Part shown: piece after piece, positions 26,751-34,945 of the stretch
Numbering within the stretch: the stretch's first letter is position 1
Layout of the letters: each line of letters begins with the position of its first letter
Origin: Planctomycetota bacterium
GTDB lineage: Bacteria; Planctomycetota; OFTM77
NCBI GenBank assembly: GCA_029260795.1
Contig: JAJDCO010000057.1
Coordinates: forward strand, 1 to 64,000
Direction: 5' to 3'
Length of the DNA stretch: 64,000 nt
Notes under the pieces: model-generated
Database searches by the model: none
What the model saw: the letters and a program-made list of their open reading frames with translations, nothing else
What the model was told of the DNA's origin: nothing
Position numbers and translations under genes: made by a program

Positions 26751-28154
26751 TCACTCGCCGCCGTCGGCTTGGCGGAAGCTGAAGAGCGACTTCTTGGTGC
26801 GGATGAAGAGGCGGCCCTCACCGATGGCGGGGGTGGCGAAGATCTCCTCGCCGAGCTCGTTCACGGACAGCAGCTTCCAGTCGGCGCCGGCTTCCAGGAC
26901 CGCGATCTCGCCGCCATTGGTGGCGATGAAGATCTTGCCGTCCGAGGCGATGGGGGAGGGGAAGCAGTCGCCCGTCGTGCCCAAGCGCTCGCGCTTCTTC
27001 TCTTCGCCGGTCGCCGGGTCGAGCGTCGTCACGATGCCGCCGTTCTTCACGAGGTACAGGACATCGCGATACAGCAGCGGCGAGGCGATCGAAGGAAGGC
27101 TCTTCTTGTAGCGCCAAGTCTCGGAAGGAGGGCCTTGTGAGTCGAGCTTCAGCGACACCAGGCCGTGGTCTTGGGAAGCCATGCCGTCGGTGACGAACTT
27201 CCACTCGGCGGCGTCGATGAAGTCGTCCTTGTCCGAGTCGGCCCAACCGAAGTGCTCTCCGAGCTCGCCCTTTACCTCTTCCTTCGAAAGCTTGCCGTCC
27301 TTGTTCGTGTCGAAGCCTTGGGCCAGTCCCTCGAAGGGGGGCAGCGGCTGCTCGGCATGATAGGGCACGCAAGCGAACAACGTCTGACCTTCGACGATGG
27401 GGCTGCAAACCGGCGTGTAGCCGAGGCCACCCGACTCCCAGAGCTTCTCACCGGTCTCGAGCGAGTACGCATCGACCCAGAACGATCCGAAAGCGATGAC
27501 CTGCGTGGGAGCGCCGGCGGGAGTGACGACCGGTGTCGACCAGCTCTCGATGCGGCCCCGCTCCTGGCGCCAGCGCTCCTGGCCCGTCTTCTTGTCGACG
27601 GCGATCAGGAACGAGTGCTGCTGCTGGTCGCATTGCAGAACCAGCGTGTCACCGGCGAGGATCGGGGAGGCGGCCATTCCGTAGAAGCTGACGAAGGGGC
27701 CGAGGGCCAGCGACCAGCGCAGCCGCCCGTCATGGTCATAGGCGACGAGGCCGAACTCGGGGAAGAAGGCGTAGACGCTGTCGGCATCGAGCACCGGAGT
27801 CGGTACGGCGGAGTCGCTGTCCTTGAACATCTCGTCGGAACGCGTGCGCTTCAGCTTCTGCTGCCAGAGCGTGCGACCGGTCGTCTGGTCGAGGCACTGG
27901 ACGATCAAGCTCTCGGCGTCCGAGGCCGTCAGGAAGACTCGATCCTTCGACAGCACCGGCGACGAGCTTCCGTAGGGCACCTCGACCTTCCAATCGAGGT
28001 TGTGCTCGGGCCCGAACTCGGTCGGCAGCCCGGTCGTCTCGAGCACGCCCGATCCATTCGGTCCCCGAAACCGTGTCCAGTCATCCGCGGAGGTCGTCAG
28101 GCTGAGGAGGCCGAAGGCCAGAGGAAGGGCCAGGCGATGGAGAGACGTGATCAT
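26751..28154 (-). CDS. PQQ-like beta-propeller protein with inserted EF-hands
   Basis: 467 residues with a signal peptide (HRLALPLAFGLLSLTTSA). It starts DDWTRFRGPNGSGV, the usual opening of planctomycete PQQ-like propeller proteins. Blades show LDQTTGRTLWQQKL, VDKKTGQERWRQE, YSLETGEKLWESGG and LDPATGEEKKRER. Between blades, around residues 285-320, lie two EF-hand loops, DTNKDGKLSKEE and DSDKDDFIDAAE, likely to bind calcium. No dehydrogenase catalytic site is visible, so a scaffold or binding role is inferred. It follows the selenoprotein candidate by 37 bases. Confidence 0.85.
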   Translation of the reverse strand: MITSLHRLALPLAFGLLSLTTSADDWTRFRGPNGSGVLETTGLPTEFGPEHNLDWKVEVPYGSSSPVLSKDRVFLTASDAESLIVQCLDQTTGRTLWQQKLKRTRSDEMFKDSDSAVPTPVLDADSVYAFFPEFGLVAYDHDGRLRWSLALGPFVSFYGMAASPILAGDTLVLQCDQQQHSFLIAVDKKTGQERWRQERGRIESWSTPVVTPAGAPTQVIAFGSFWVDAYSLETGEKLWESGGLGYTPVCSPIVEGQTLFACVPYHAEQPLPPFEGLAQGFDTNKDGKLSKEEVKGELGEHFGWADSDKDDFIDAAEWKFVTDGMASQDHGLVSLKLDSQGPPSETWRYKKSLPSIASPLLYRDVLYLVKNGGIVTTLDPATGEEKKRERLGTTGDCFPSPIASDGKIFIATNGGEIAVLEAGADWKLLSVNELGEEIFATPAIGEGRLFIRTKKSLFSFRQADGGE

Positions 28155-28191
28155 GAGTGGGTTCCTGGGTGGTGTTGAAGATTCCGTCGGG

Positions 28192-29247
28192 TCATCGGCG
28201 GGGGGCGAGGTCGGGGTTCTGGCGGCCCATGTATCCGATGCGGCCCAAGAGGGACGGCGAGCCTCCGGCCGTCGAGAAAGAGCGCGTCTTCTGACCGCCG
28301 CTCGCGGCCTGAGAGTAGGCCCAATCCGAGCGATAGATCCAAGGGTCTTGGGAGCAGCCTTCGATGGTCGACTTCCAAATGGCCAGCGCCTTGGCGGGCT
28401 GGTCGAGATGATACAACGCCAGGCCGAAGTAGTACCGAGACTCGCTGTAGCGAGGACTCTTCGGAGAGAAGCCGGTCACCGACTCGAGAAGCGCGTCGAA
28501 GTCGCCCTGATCCCAATGCTCATGCGCGCGCTCCATCCGGAGATCGTCCGCGAGGCTCGGCTCCTCGATTCGAGCGAACGCCGCGTGCATGGCCTTCCAG
28601 TCCTTCTGCAGTCGCGCAATGTGACCTTGAAGATACCGGGCCTCATCGCGGTCGACGGGCTCGAGCAGCTGGTTGGCCGTCTCGTAGTCCAAGAGATCCA
28701 TCGCGGCCCGAGCGCGGTCCACGGGATCCTGAGCGTCTCGCTCCTCGGCGCTCGGCTTCGCCTGAGGCGGTGCTTTCTCGAGCGCGTTCTGCATCGCCGC
28801 CAGCACCTGGTCTTCCGTGGCGTAGTTGCTCACTTCGCCGACTAGCCGGCCGTCCGCGGTCATGAACAGCACGGGAGGTGTCGGGACCGAGGCTCCGCCG
28901 AGCTCCTTCTTCACGGCGACGACGAATGCGCGTGCCTTCGCATCGCCGGCGAAGCCGCGGTCATTGAGATCGAAGTAGAATAAAATGAATCGTCGATTGG
29001 CCAAGCCGACCACGCGTTCGTCGCTGAAGGGACCCGCCCTCAGCACCTCGGCCGCCGGTCACCAGCCCCCTTCGGGTGAGGTCCCGAAAGCAACAGGCTT
29101 GATCATCAAGAGCCGGGACTGGTCGGTTGCCTTCTTTCGGGCCGCTTCGAAGGGCAGCACCCATTGAAGTCCGGTGCGGTCGAGCGACAGAGGATGCGCG
29201 TCTTGAGTGGGCGATGCCAGCAGGAGGGTCCAGAGGAGTAGGGTCAT
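28192..29247 (-). CDS. Probable selenoprotein: secreted thioredoxin-like/TPR protein with in-frame TGA
   Basis: Read through TGA 29061-29059, one frame encodes 351 residues. Start ATG 29247 follows GGAGAAA and gives a signal peptide (MTLLLWTLLLASPTQDA). The thioredoxin-like domain has SRLLMIKPVAF, then GGW-U63-PAAEVLRAGPFSD, ANRRFILFYFDLND and the cis-Pro strand VPTPPVLFMTADG. U63 follows Trp, where thioredoxins have WCxxC; the second Cys is replaced. A helical, TPR-like C-terminal half follows (YETANQLLEP, YYFGLALYHLDQPAKAL). A SECIS-like hairpin lies 14 bases after the TGA, and selB is in this window. A conventional caller would report two pieces (29247-29059; 29046-28192). The alternative is a nonsense-mutated pseudogene. 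Confidence 0.72.
29023..29061 (-). promoter_or_regulatory. Sec codon and SECIS-like hairpin
   Basis: On the minus strand, TGA (29061-29059) is followed after 14 bases by GCTGAGGG (29044-29037), a CGGGT loop (29036-29032) and CCCTTCAGC (29031-29023). The arms form eight base pairs with one bulged U on the 3' side. The first loop base lies 22 bases past the TGA, and the second loop base is G. This fits the loose rules for bacterial SECIS elements: a stem-loop shortly after UGA with an early loop G. Confidence 0.55.
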
Positions 29248-29304
29248 CGAGTTTCTCCAACAGTCGGCCTCGCAGGTTCCGGATGCAATGACGAGCAAGG
29301 CGAC

Positions 29305-29332
29305 GGTATCAGGAACGCGCCCCGAAGTTCAA
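29305..29332 (-). promoter_or_regulatory. Weak promoter candidate for the selenoprotein gene
   Basis: On the minus strand, TTGAAC (29332-29327), a 16-bp spacer and GATACC (29310-29305) lie about 60 bases before the start codon, in the 136-base gap after the thioredoxin gene. Confidence 0.3.
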
Positions 29333-29383
29333 CTCGCCCCGTTGGCGACGACAGTGAGCGGGCGGTGGAGTTGGGGGAGCGGC

Positions 29384-30592
29384 TCAGCGGCCCGTGATCT
29401 TCAAGAACGTCGCCGTGGCCTTGACGGACTGGTAGCCGACGACTTTGCGGACCACGTTCTCGGCAGGATCGATGAGGACCAGCGTCGGGTAGGCGGTCAC
29501 GCCGAAGCGCTGGACGAGCTCTCGCTGCTCGTCGCCGTCGACCTTGACCGACACCAGGCGGCTGGCTGCGTCGACCACCTCGTCGGCCGTGTACACCCAG
29601 CGATCCATCGTCTTGCAGGGACCGCACCAGGTCGTCTCGAAGTCGATGAGGAGATGTTGCCCGGCGGCCTTCGCTTCTTGGAGCGCGCGATCGAAGTCGT
29701 GGCGAAACGCGACGGTGCGTCCCGATCGGGGTGCCCGTCGATCGACGGCCAGCACGTCTCGCTGCTCTTCCTCCTCGGCCCGCGTCCGACCGGGATCATG
29801 AGGACGTATCCAGAGCGCCCGTCCGGAAGGCGACACCCGCTCGACGCGAAAGGCCTGCTCGCCGCCCCAGTTGTGCTCGCCGATTCGGCGCGCGGCCTTC
29901 ACGTCGTAGAGGGAGTCCGGATCGGAGGCGGTTGCGAGGGCCCATGAGTCCTGCTCGTCGAAGACGCCGTCCATCACGGACTCGATCAAGACCACTCGCA
30001 GGACGGACCTCTCATGCTCGACCTCGCCTTCCATCCAGCTCCGGATGCTGTAGCGAATGACGAGCGGTGCCTCGGGCTCGCGGGGATCCTCGACGAACCA
30101 GAAGCTGAGCTGCAACGGCTTTGAAAGCGGCGGACGATCCTTCGTCTCGACGAACGAGACCTCGAGCTCGGCGCTCGAGAAGCTCGACCAGGTCTTGCCG
30201 TTACGCTCCGTCGGCGCGCAGTCGAGAAGCGCGTCGTCCTCGCCGAAGCCGTTCCGCGCTGAGTCGAGGCGCAGTCGATTCCAATGGGGCGAGCCGTCGA
30301 CCTTCTCGAGGCGCAGCTGGAAGGGCGAGGATCCGCGGGGTCCCAATTGCAGCTCGGTCGTCAAGCCGGCCGCCGCCGCGGCCAGCGGAAGCTGGACGCC
30401 TTTGGGAGACCAGCGCGGTCGAGCCGGGCCCTCGGGCACACGCGGCTCGAGCACGATCTGGATCGCCTCCCCCGATACGGGCGGCCGCTTCGAGATCTCC
30501 TGGGCGAAGCACGGTGAGCCAAGAAAGCTGAGGAGGACCATCGACAACGTGCACACGATGCCAGGTCGGTTCAGGTTTGCGAGCAAGGTCAC
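29384..30592 (-). CDS. Secreted thioredoxin-domain protein
   Basis: 402 residues. A signal peptide (MVLLSFLGSPCFAQ) is followed by about 250 residues of beta-rich sequence without a recognised domain (ELQLGPRGSSPFQLRLEKVDG, RYSIRSWMEGEVEHERSVLRVVLIES). The C-terminal ~115 residues are a thioredoxin domain with an intact redox site (ETTWCGPCKTMDRWVYT) and cis-Pro loop (VTAYPTLVLIDP). It would act as an oxidoreductase outside the cytoplasm. It lies upstream of the selenoprotein candidate on the same strand, which suggests a shared redox function. Confidence 0.87.
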   Translation of the reverse strand: MTLLANLNRPGIVCTLSMVLLSFLGSPCFAQEISKRPPVSGEAIQIVLEPRVPEGPARPRWSPKGVQLPLAAAAAGLTTELQLGPRGSSPFQLRLEKVDGSPHWNRLRLDSARNGFGEDDALLDCAPTERNGKTWSSFSSAELEVSFVETKDRPPLSKPLQLSFWFVEDPREPEAPLVIRYSIRSWMEGEVEHERSVLRVVLIESVMDGVFDEQDSWALATASDPDSLYDVKAARRIGEHNWGGEQAFRVERVSPSGRALWIRPHDPGRTRAEEEEQRDVLAVDRRAPRSGRTVAFRHDFDRALQEAKAAGQHLLIDFETTWCGPCKTMDRWVYTADEVVDAASRLVSVKVDGDEQRELVQRFGVTAYPTLVLIDPAENVVRKVVGYQSVKATATFLKITGR

Positions 30593-30796
30593 CTCGGCAA
30601 CGGATCGGGAGCCCTCGAGTCCACGGCGCCGAGTCTAACCGAGCGATCCCCCAGTCTCACGAGTATCAAATGAAGTGGCTTCGGTTCAAAGAGGACGACA
30701 GAAGACGATCTCGGGCATGTCTTGGACAGACCCTGAAGCCGGAGCTCCAAAGTGATCTTCGTGAGACCCACTGATCCGCACCTTCGGACGGTTTCA

Positions 30797-32674
30797 TCAC
30801 TGCGTCACGAAGTCGATCGGAGGCGTCACGGCATGGAAGCGAATCGCGATCGGGTCGATGGTGAGCGCGGCTGCAAAGACCCGGACGCCGACGGGCAGCC
30901 CGGTCGGCAACAACGTCGCTGGCGTCGTACCGTGCCCGGAGGCATCGATCGAGGCCTGAAGCGCGATCGCAAACTGGATGCTCAGGCTCGTACAGCCATC
31001 GAAAGTGAGAGGCAGCGTCAGCGGTGCGCCCGGGCTCGGCAGCTGAATGCCGGCCGTGCCCGAGCAGCTCAAGAGCACCTGCCCGAGGTCGCCGCTCTCG
31101 GTCGTCGAGGCATGGTCGATCTCGAACGAAATCGACTGCCCCCCGGCCGGTGTGCCGGCGATCTTCAGCACGGGTCCTGGACGCATTCGCGTCACGAATC
31201 CCTCGTTCCAGCCGTTCTGCCAGTTCGTGAAGTTTGGATCGAACACGCCCGGCGTGATCGGGAAGTCCACGGAGCGCGTCGCACCCGCCAACACGACCGA
31301 CTCGTCCGGCATCAGCACCGAGGAGCCCTGCGATGCCCCCGTCAAGCTGCCGAGAGACTCACTGGACAGGCCGCCGAGATAGGTGCCATAGCGAAGGCGA
31401 GAGAGATCGGCGTCGAGCAAGCACACGAAGCCATCGCTTCCGCCATTGAGGAACCGATCGTAGGCACCGGCCGTGGTCGGATGATCGGCCGACTCGGTTT
31501 CACCGGTCACCAGCACGTCACCATTCGAGAGCTGTGCAATCCGACCCGGAGCGTCTCGACCCGCGCCGCCCAGAACCGTCGAATGCAAGAGCGTCGATCC
31601 GGTCGCGTCAAACACCGAGACGAAGCTGTCGAAGGGAAAGGCGCCGTGCGTCTGCGAGTCGAAGGCGTCCGGCGTCACCGGGAACAGATAAGAGCTCGTG
31701 ATGCCTGCCACCCACGGTCGATGCAGCGCATCCACGAAGATTGCGCTCCCCTTCTCGCTGCTCCAGCTGGCCGTCCCCAGCATCGTCGAGAAGATCAAGC
31801 TGCTCCCAGTCGGATCGAGCTTGAGCACGTAGGCGTCGTGTCCATTGACCACCGTGTCGTAGGCACTGGGCGTGGTCGGAAAGTCTGGCGACGATCCGAA
31901 ACCAGTCACGTACGCGTGGTCCTGCTCGTCGAGGGCGACCGCTTCCGCGCCGTCGAATCCTGTGCCGCCAACGAACGTCGAGTAGAGCAATGCCGTCCCG
32001 GCGCTGTTCAGGCGCGTGACGAACCCGTCGGTGACATCGGACGGGCCGTTGTAGGTCGGGTCGAAGGCGCCGGGTGTGGACGGGTAGTCCGCCGAGCGTG
32101 TGTAGCCGACCACTGTGGCCTCACCGCCGCTTCCGACGACCAAGTCTAAGGCTACGTCATCACGCACGCCCCCCAGGTAGGTCGCGTACACCAGCGATGT
32201 GCCCGAGGCCGACACCCGGGCGACCCAGGCGTCGCCCTCCGCCGCGTAGGTGGTGTCGAAGGCGCCGGCCGTCACCGGTAGGTCGCTCGATGTCGTGCGG
32301 CCGCATACGTAGACGTCTCCGTCCGGACCTACGGCCAGACCACGGACGTCCTCGGAGCGACTGCCGCCCAGAAACGTCGCCCATACGATGGTCGATCCCA
32401 ATGGGTCGATCTTTGCCACGAAGGCGTCGTCGAAACTGTTGATGGTCGTGTCGTAGGCGCCCGCCGTGACCGGGAAGTCCGGGGACGACGTGCTGCCCGC
32501 GACGTAGAGACCACCTCCAGCATCTCGCGCAACCTGAAGCCCGTTCTCGCCGCGATCTCCGCCGAGGTAGCTGCTCCACTCGAGATGTTGGGGAGCGGCG
32601 AGAACCGGTGTGAGACTCAAGCTGACCAGAAACGCCGAGAGCCGAATGAACGAGCGCGCGAGCGAGGCGTGCAT
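30797..32674 (-). CDS. Secreted SBBP-repeat protein
   Basis: 625 residues, ATG 32674 with GAGGAGG upstream. A signal peptide (IRLSAFLVSLSLTPVLAAP) leads directly into about eight SBBP propeller repeats (LEWSSYLGGDRGENG, SPDFPVTAGAYDTTIN, DAFVAKIDPLGS). Unlike the paralogue at 1186 it lacks the N-terminal DUF7948-like domain. The final ~120 residues form the shared C-terminal module (GQVLLSCSGTAGIQLPSPG, then LPVGVRVFAAALTIDP) ending in IDFVTQ. It probably acts at the cell surface; ligand unknown. Confidence 0.85.
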   Translation of the reverse strand: MHASLARSFIRLSAFLVSLSLTPVLAAPQHLEWSSYLGGDRGENGLQVARDAGGGLYVAGSTSSPDFPVTAGAYDTTINSFDDAFVAKIDPLGSTIVWATFLGGSRSEDVRGLAVGPDGDVYVCGRTTSSDLPVTAGAFDTTYAAEGDAWVARVSASGTSLVYATYLGGVRDDVALDLVVGSGGEATVVGYTRSADYPSTPGAFDPTYNGPSDVTDGFVTRLNSAGTALLYSTFVGGTGFDGAEAVALDEQDHAYVTGFGSSPDFPTTPSAYDTVVNGHDAYVLKLDPTGSSLIFSTMLGTASWSSEKGSAIFVDALHRPWVAGITSSYLFPVTPDAFDSQTHGAFPFDSFVSVFDATGSTLLHSTVLGGAGRDAPGRIAQLSNGDVLVTGETESADHPTTAGAYDRFLNGGSDGFVCLLDADLSRLRYGTYLGGLSSESLGSLTGASQGSSVLMPDESVVLAGATRSVDFPITPGVFDPNFTNWQNGWNEGFVTRMRPGPVLKIAGTPAGGQSISFEIDHASTTESGDLGQVLLSCSGTAGIQLPSPGAPLTLPLTFDGCTSLSIQFAIALQASIDASGHGTTPATLLPTGLPVGVRVFAAALTIDPIAIRFHAVTPPIDFVTQ

Positions 32675-33022
32675 GCTGGAAACCTCCTCTGGGGATAGAG
32701 AGGGTCACCACGCAATCGCTGCGCCGGTGGGGACAAGGCGTCGATTCCAAGTCCTCCAACGCCTTCCGCCGCTCCTCGTGTCGCACGGCCGTGAACCCGG
32801 CGCCCCCGTGTCACGGCCGGTGAAACAGACTGAAAGAGCCGTGTGTGGCGACGAGGAAGACACTGCCGCACGCGGACACGCAGGCAACGGTGTTCGCAAG
32901 CACAGGCCACGAGCGAGACCTCTCTCGCAGTCGACGAGCCCCAGCCATGGTGGCGGGCTCGATGAACCTGGTCTCTGGAGAGGCCAGGACGAAGCCGGGC
33001 CTGACATCGTATTGCTTGCCGC
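32675..33022. other. Gap without a recognised gene
   Basis: About 350 bases upstream of the SBBP gene. Frames on both strands are short and compositionally noisy. Apart from the SBBP ribosome binding site near 32685 I see no motif. Confidence 0.5.
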
Positions 33023-33934
33023 CTACTTGCCGCTTCTCGGGTCGGCCTTCGTGAACCGGAGCCGCTTGTTCTTCTGGTCGAAGGTCACGGCGAACTCCTT
33101 CAGCAGCGTCGAGCCGACGTTGCCGACCTGTGCGGCGACGAGCGGAGGAAGATCGGCGAAGCTGATCGAGGGGTTCGCGAACTCGTGTCCGGCGAGCTCG
33201 AGCGTTCCCGCGAGAGTCGCTCGGCGGAGCGACGCGCCTCCCATCGGGGTGCGGATCTGGCCCGCCGACACAGGAGCGGCCATGAGCGGAAGCTTTTCCT
33301 CGAACGCGTCGGTCAGGGTCAGCGTGCCGGGGGAGCCGGTGTCGAGGTGGACGGGGACCTTGACTCCTGCGACGTCGATTTCGAACTGAATCTGGCCCTG
33401 GTACTGGTAGGGGACGATCGTAGCGCCGGACTCCGGAAGAGTGCCTCGCTCGATGCGGAACTGTTTCGCGGGGAAGTCATAGGTGAAGAGGCAATCGGCG
33501 AAGAGCCCGATCCCCAGGATCCCGACCGGTGCGGTCGGACCCGGAAGGTACTTTCCGATGTCGTTGACGACCGCAGGGATGTGCGTCATCTCGACCGTGC
33601 CGATCGTCAGGGTCTCGAGCGCCAGACCCTTCCCCTTCAGCCCGGCGACCTCATGGTCCTCGCCGCCTTCGAGTCCGATCTCCGCCGCGACCCCTCGGTC
33701 GAGAATGACACTCAGGGAGCTCCCCGTGTCGACGATGAACCGATAGGGACCCTTGCCATTGACCTTCGCCGAAAGAATGGGCCGAGGACCCCAGCTCTCC
33801 ATCGGGAGCGTCGCTCCCTTTTCAGGGACGACGGTCTCTCGAGGTGGCTTCGAGTACTTCAGGTCCTGCGGGCTCGGAGGGGCTTCTTGGGCCAGGGGCG
33901 AGAGGAGGAGGAGTGCCAGTAGGGGGGAGATCAT
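33023..33934 (-). CDS. Secreted retropepsin-like aspartic protease
   Basis: 303 residues. An N-terminal signal (MISPLLALLLLSPLAQE) is followed by two retropepsin-type halves, each with a catalytic triplet: YRFIVDTGSSLSVILD near residue 67 and VPVHLDTGSPGTLTL near residue 195. The first half ends in GILGIGLFADCLFTYDF, the second in VGNVGSTLLKEFAVTFD, the usual alpha-beta closing motifs. The fused halves could form one active site in cis. Likely a periplasmic or surface peptidase, substrate unknown. An HTH regulator gene lies just upstream on the same strand. Confidence 0.87.
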   Translation of the reverse strand: MISPLLALLLLSPLAQEAPPSPQDLKYSKPPRETVVPEKGATLPMESWGPRPILSAKVNGKGPYRFIVDTGSSLSVILDRGVAAEIGLEGGEDHEVAGLKGKGLALETLTIGTVEMTHIPAVVNDIGKYLPGPTAPVGILGIGLFADCLFTYDFPAKQFRIERGTLPESGATIVPYQYQGQIQFEIDVAGVKVPVHLDTGSPGTLTLTDAFEEKLPLMAAPVSAGQIRTPMGGASLRRATLAGTLELAGHEFANPSISFADLPPLVAAQVGNVGSTLLKEFAVTFDQKNKRLRFTKADPRSGK

Positions 33935-33961
33935 GACCGTTCCTTTCGGTGTTTCGAGCTC

Positions 33962-34534
33962 TCAGTCGAGCTCTCCTGGTTCTTGCGGTGCAAGAAGACT
34001 GACCCAGCTGATCCAGCGTGAGCCGGGCGCTTTCTCGGAGGCGCGAAGCCGCTCGGTGAGGACCACCTCGACGATTGCATCGAGGTGATCGCGAATCTTC
34101 TGAACGGATTCCTCTCCCAGGCGAACGCGGTACCGCCGCACTTCGGGCTTCGGAACATCGCCGTTCTGGGCGACCTCGATGGCCGACTCGTAGTCTTTCT
34201 GAGCCTGACGGAGCAGTTGACGGGCGGCCCGGACGCGATGGCCACGTGCCTTCGGCGTCGAGAGGTCGAAGTCGATGATGACCGGGCGGCCGCAGACGTC
34301 GTAGATCGCCTCCGTGCGCGCACCGGAGCGCCGGCTGTCGACCTCTTGGATGATTCCAACGGACACCAGCTTGTGAAAGTGGTGATACAGCGAGTGCGGC
34401 GTCCGCTCCAGCTCCGCGGCGACCTCGGCGATGCTACCCGGCCCGAACAGCTCGAGCGTCTCGACGACCTCGAGCCGGACGGGTGAGAGCAGTGCTTCCC
34501 ATTGCTTCGCTTTGTCGACGACGAGCTTGCTCAC
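33962..34534 (-). CDS. ArsR-like winged-helix transcriptional regulator
   Basis: 190 residues. The first ~90 form a winged helix-turn-helix (WEALLSPVRLEVVETLELFG, then SIAEVAAELERTPHSLYHHFHKLVSVGI). A C-terminal helical part (AARQLLRQAQKDYESAIEVAQNG) probably mediates dimerisation or effector sensing. No metal-binding cysteine cluster is visible, so metal sensing is unlikely. It lies 27 bases upstream of the aspartic protease gene and may control that operon. Its own leader carries an AT-rich patch (34566-34600) containing the direct repeat TTAGA-AGA-TTAGA. Confidence 0.82.
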   Translation of the reverse strand: MSKLVVDKAKQWEALLSPVRLEVVETLELFGPGSIAEVAAELERTPHSLYHHFHKLVSVGIIQEVDSRRSGARTEAIYDVCGRPVIIDFDLSTPKARGHRVRAARQLLRQAQKDYESAIEVAQNGDVPKPEVRRYRVRLGEESVQKIRDHLDAIVEVVLTERLRASEKAPGSRWISWVSLLAPQEPGELD

Positions 34535-34945
34535 GATGTCCGTTGTACTGAGTGCGGGGCGCGCATGTTAGAAGATTAGACTCATCCTTTAATATGGCTC
34601 GTCCTTGCCTCGGGCTCGAGAAGACGCCCGGGCGCCTTCGCTCTCGTCTTCGCTCCTTCAGCGTGTGCGTCCGCGAAGCGAGTGCTCACCGCCTTCGAGC
34701 TCGACGGGATTCGCCGACGCGAGAGCGGTCGCTCGAGTCACCGGATGAGGCGCGCTGGCGACCGCGGCGATTGGCGCACTCTTCGGGGTCGTGGCCTGAT
34801 CGCGGGTCTCGAATGACTGGCCGGGCCGCACATTTTTTCGGAGCGGACATTTTCTTGTCCTCTCGCGGCTCGGGAATCCACTCCTCCAGTCGAACGGTCA
34901 CCACTCAGCCGCGCTCGCGGCTTTCGACTCCTGGAGGATCTTCCC
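34535..34945. promoter_or_regulatory. Divergent regulatory gap
   Basis: 411 bases between the HTH regulator (minus) and a secreted protein (plus). The segment 34566-34600 is unusually AT-rich and holds TTAGAAGATTAGA, a plausible promoter and operator for the regulator. T-tracts at 34831-34836 and 34848-34851 each follow CACA or GACA and lie in the leader of the plus-strand gene. No gene is recognised. Confidence 0.35.
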
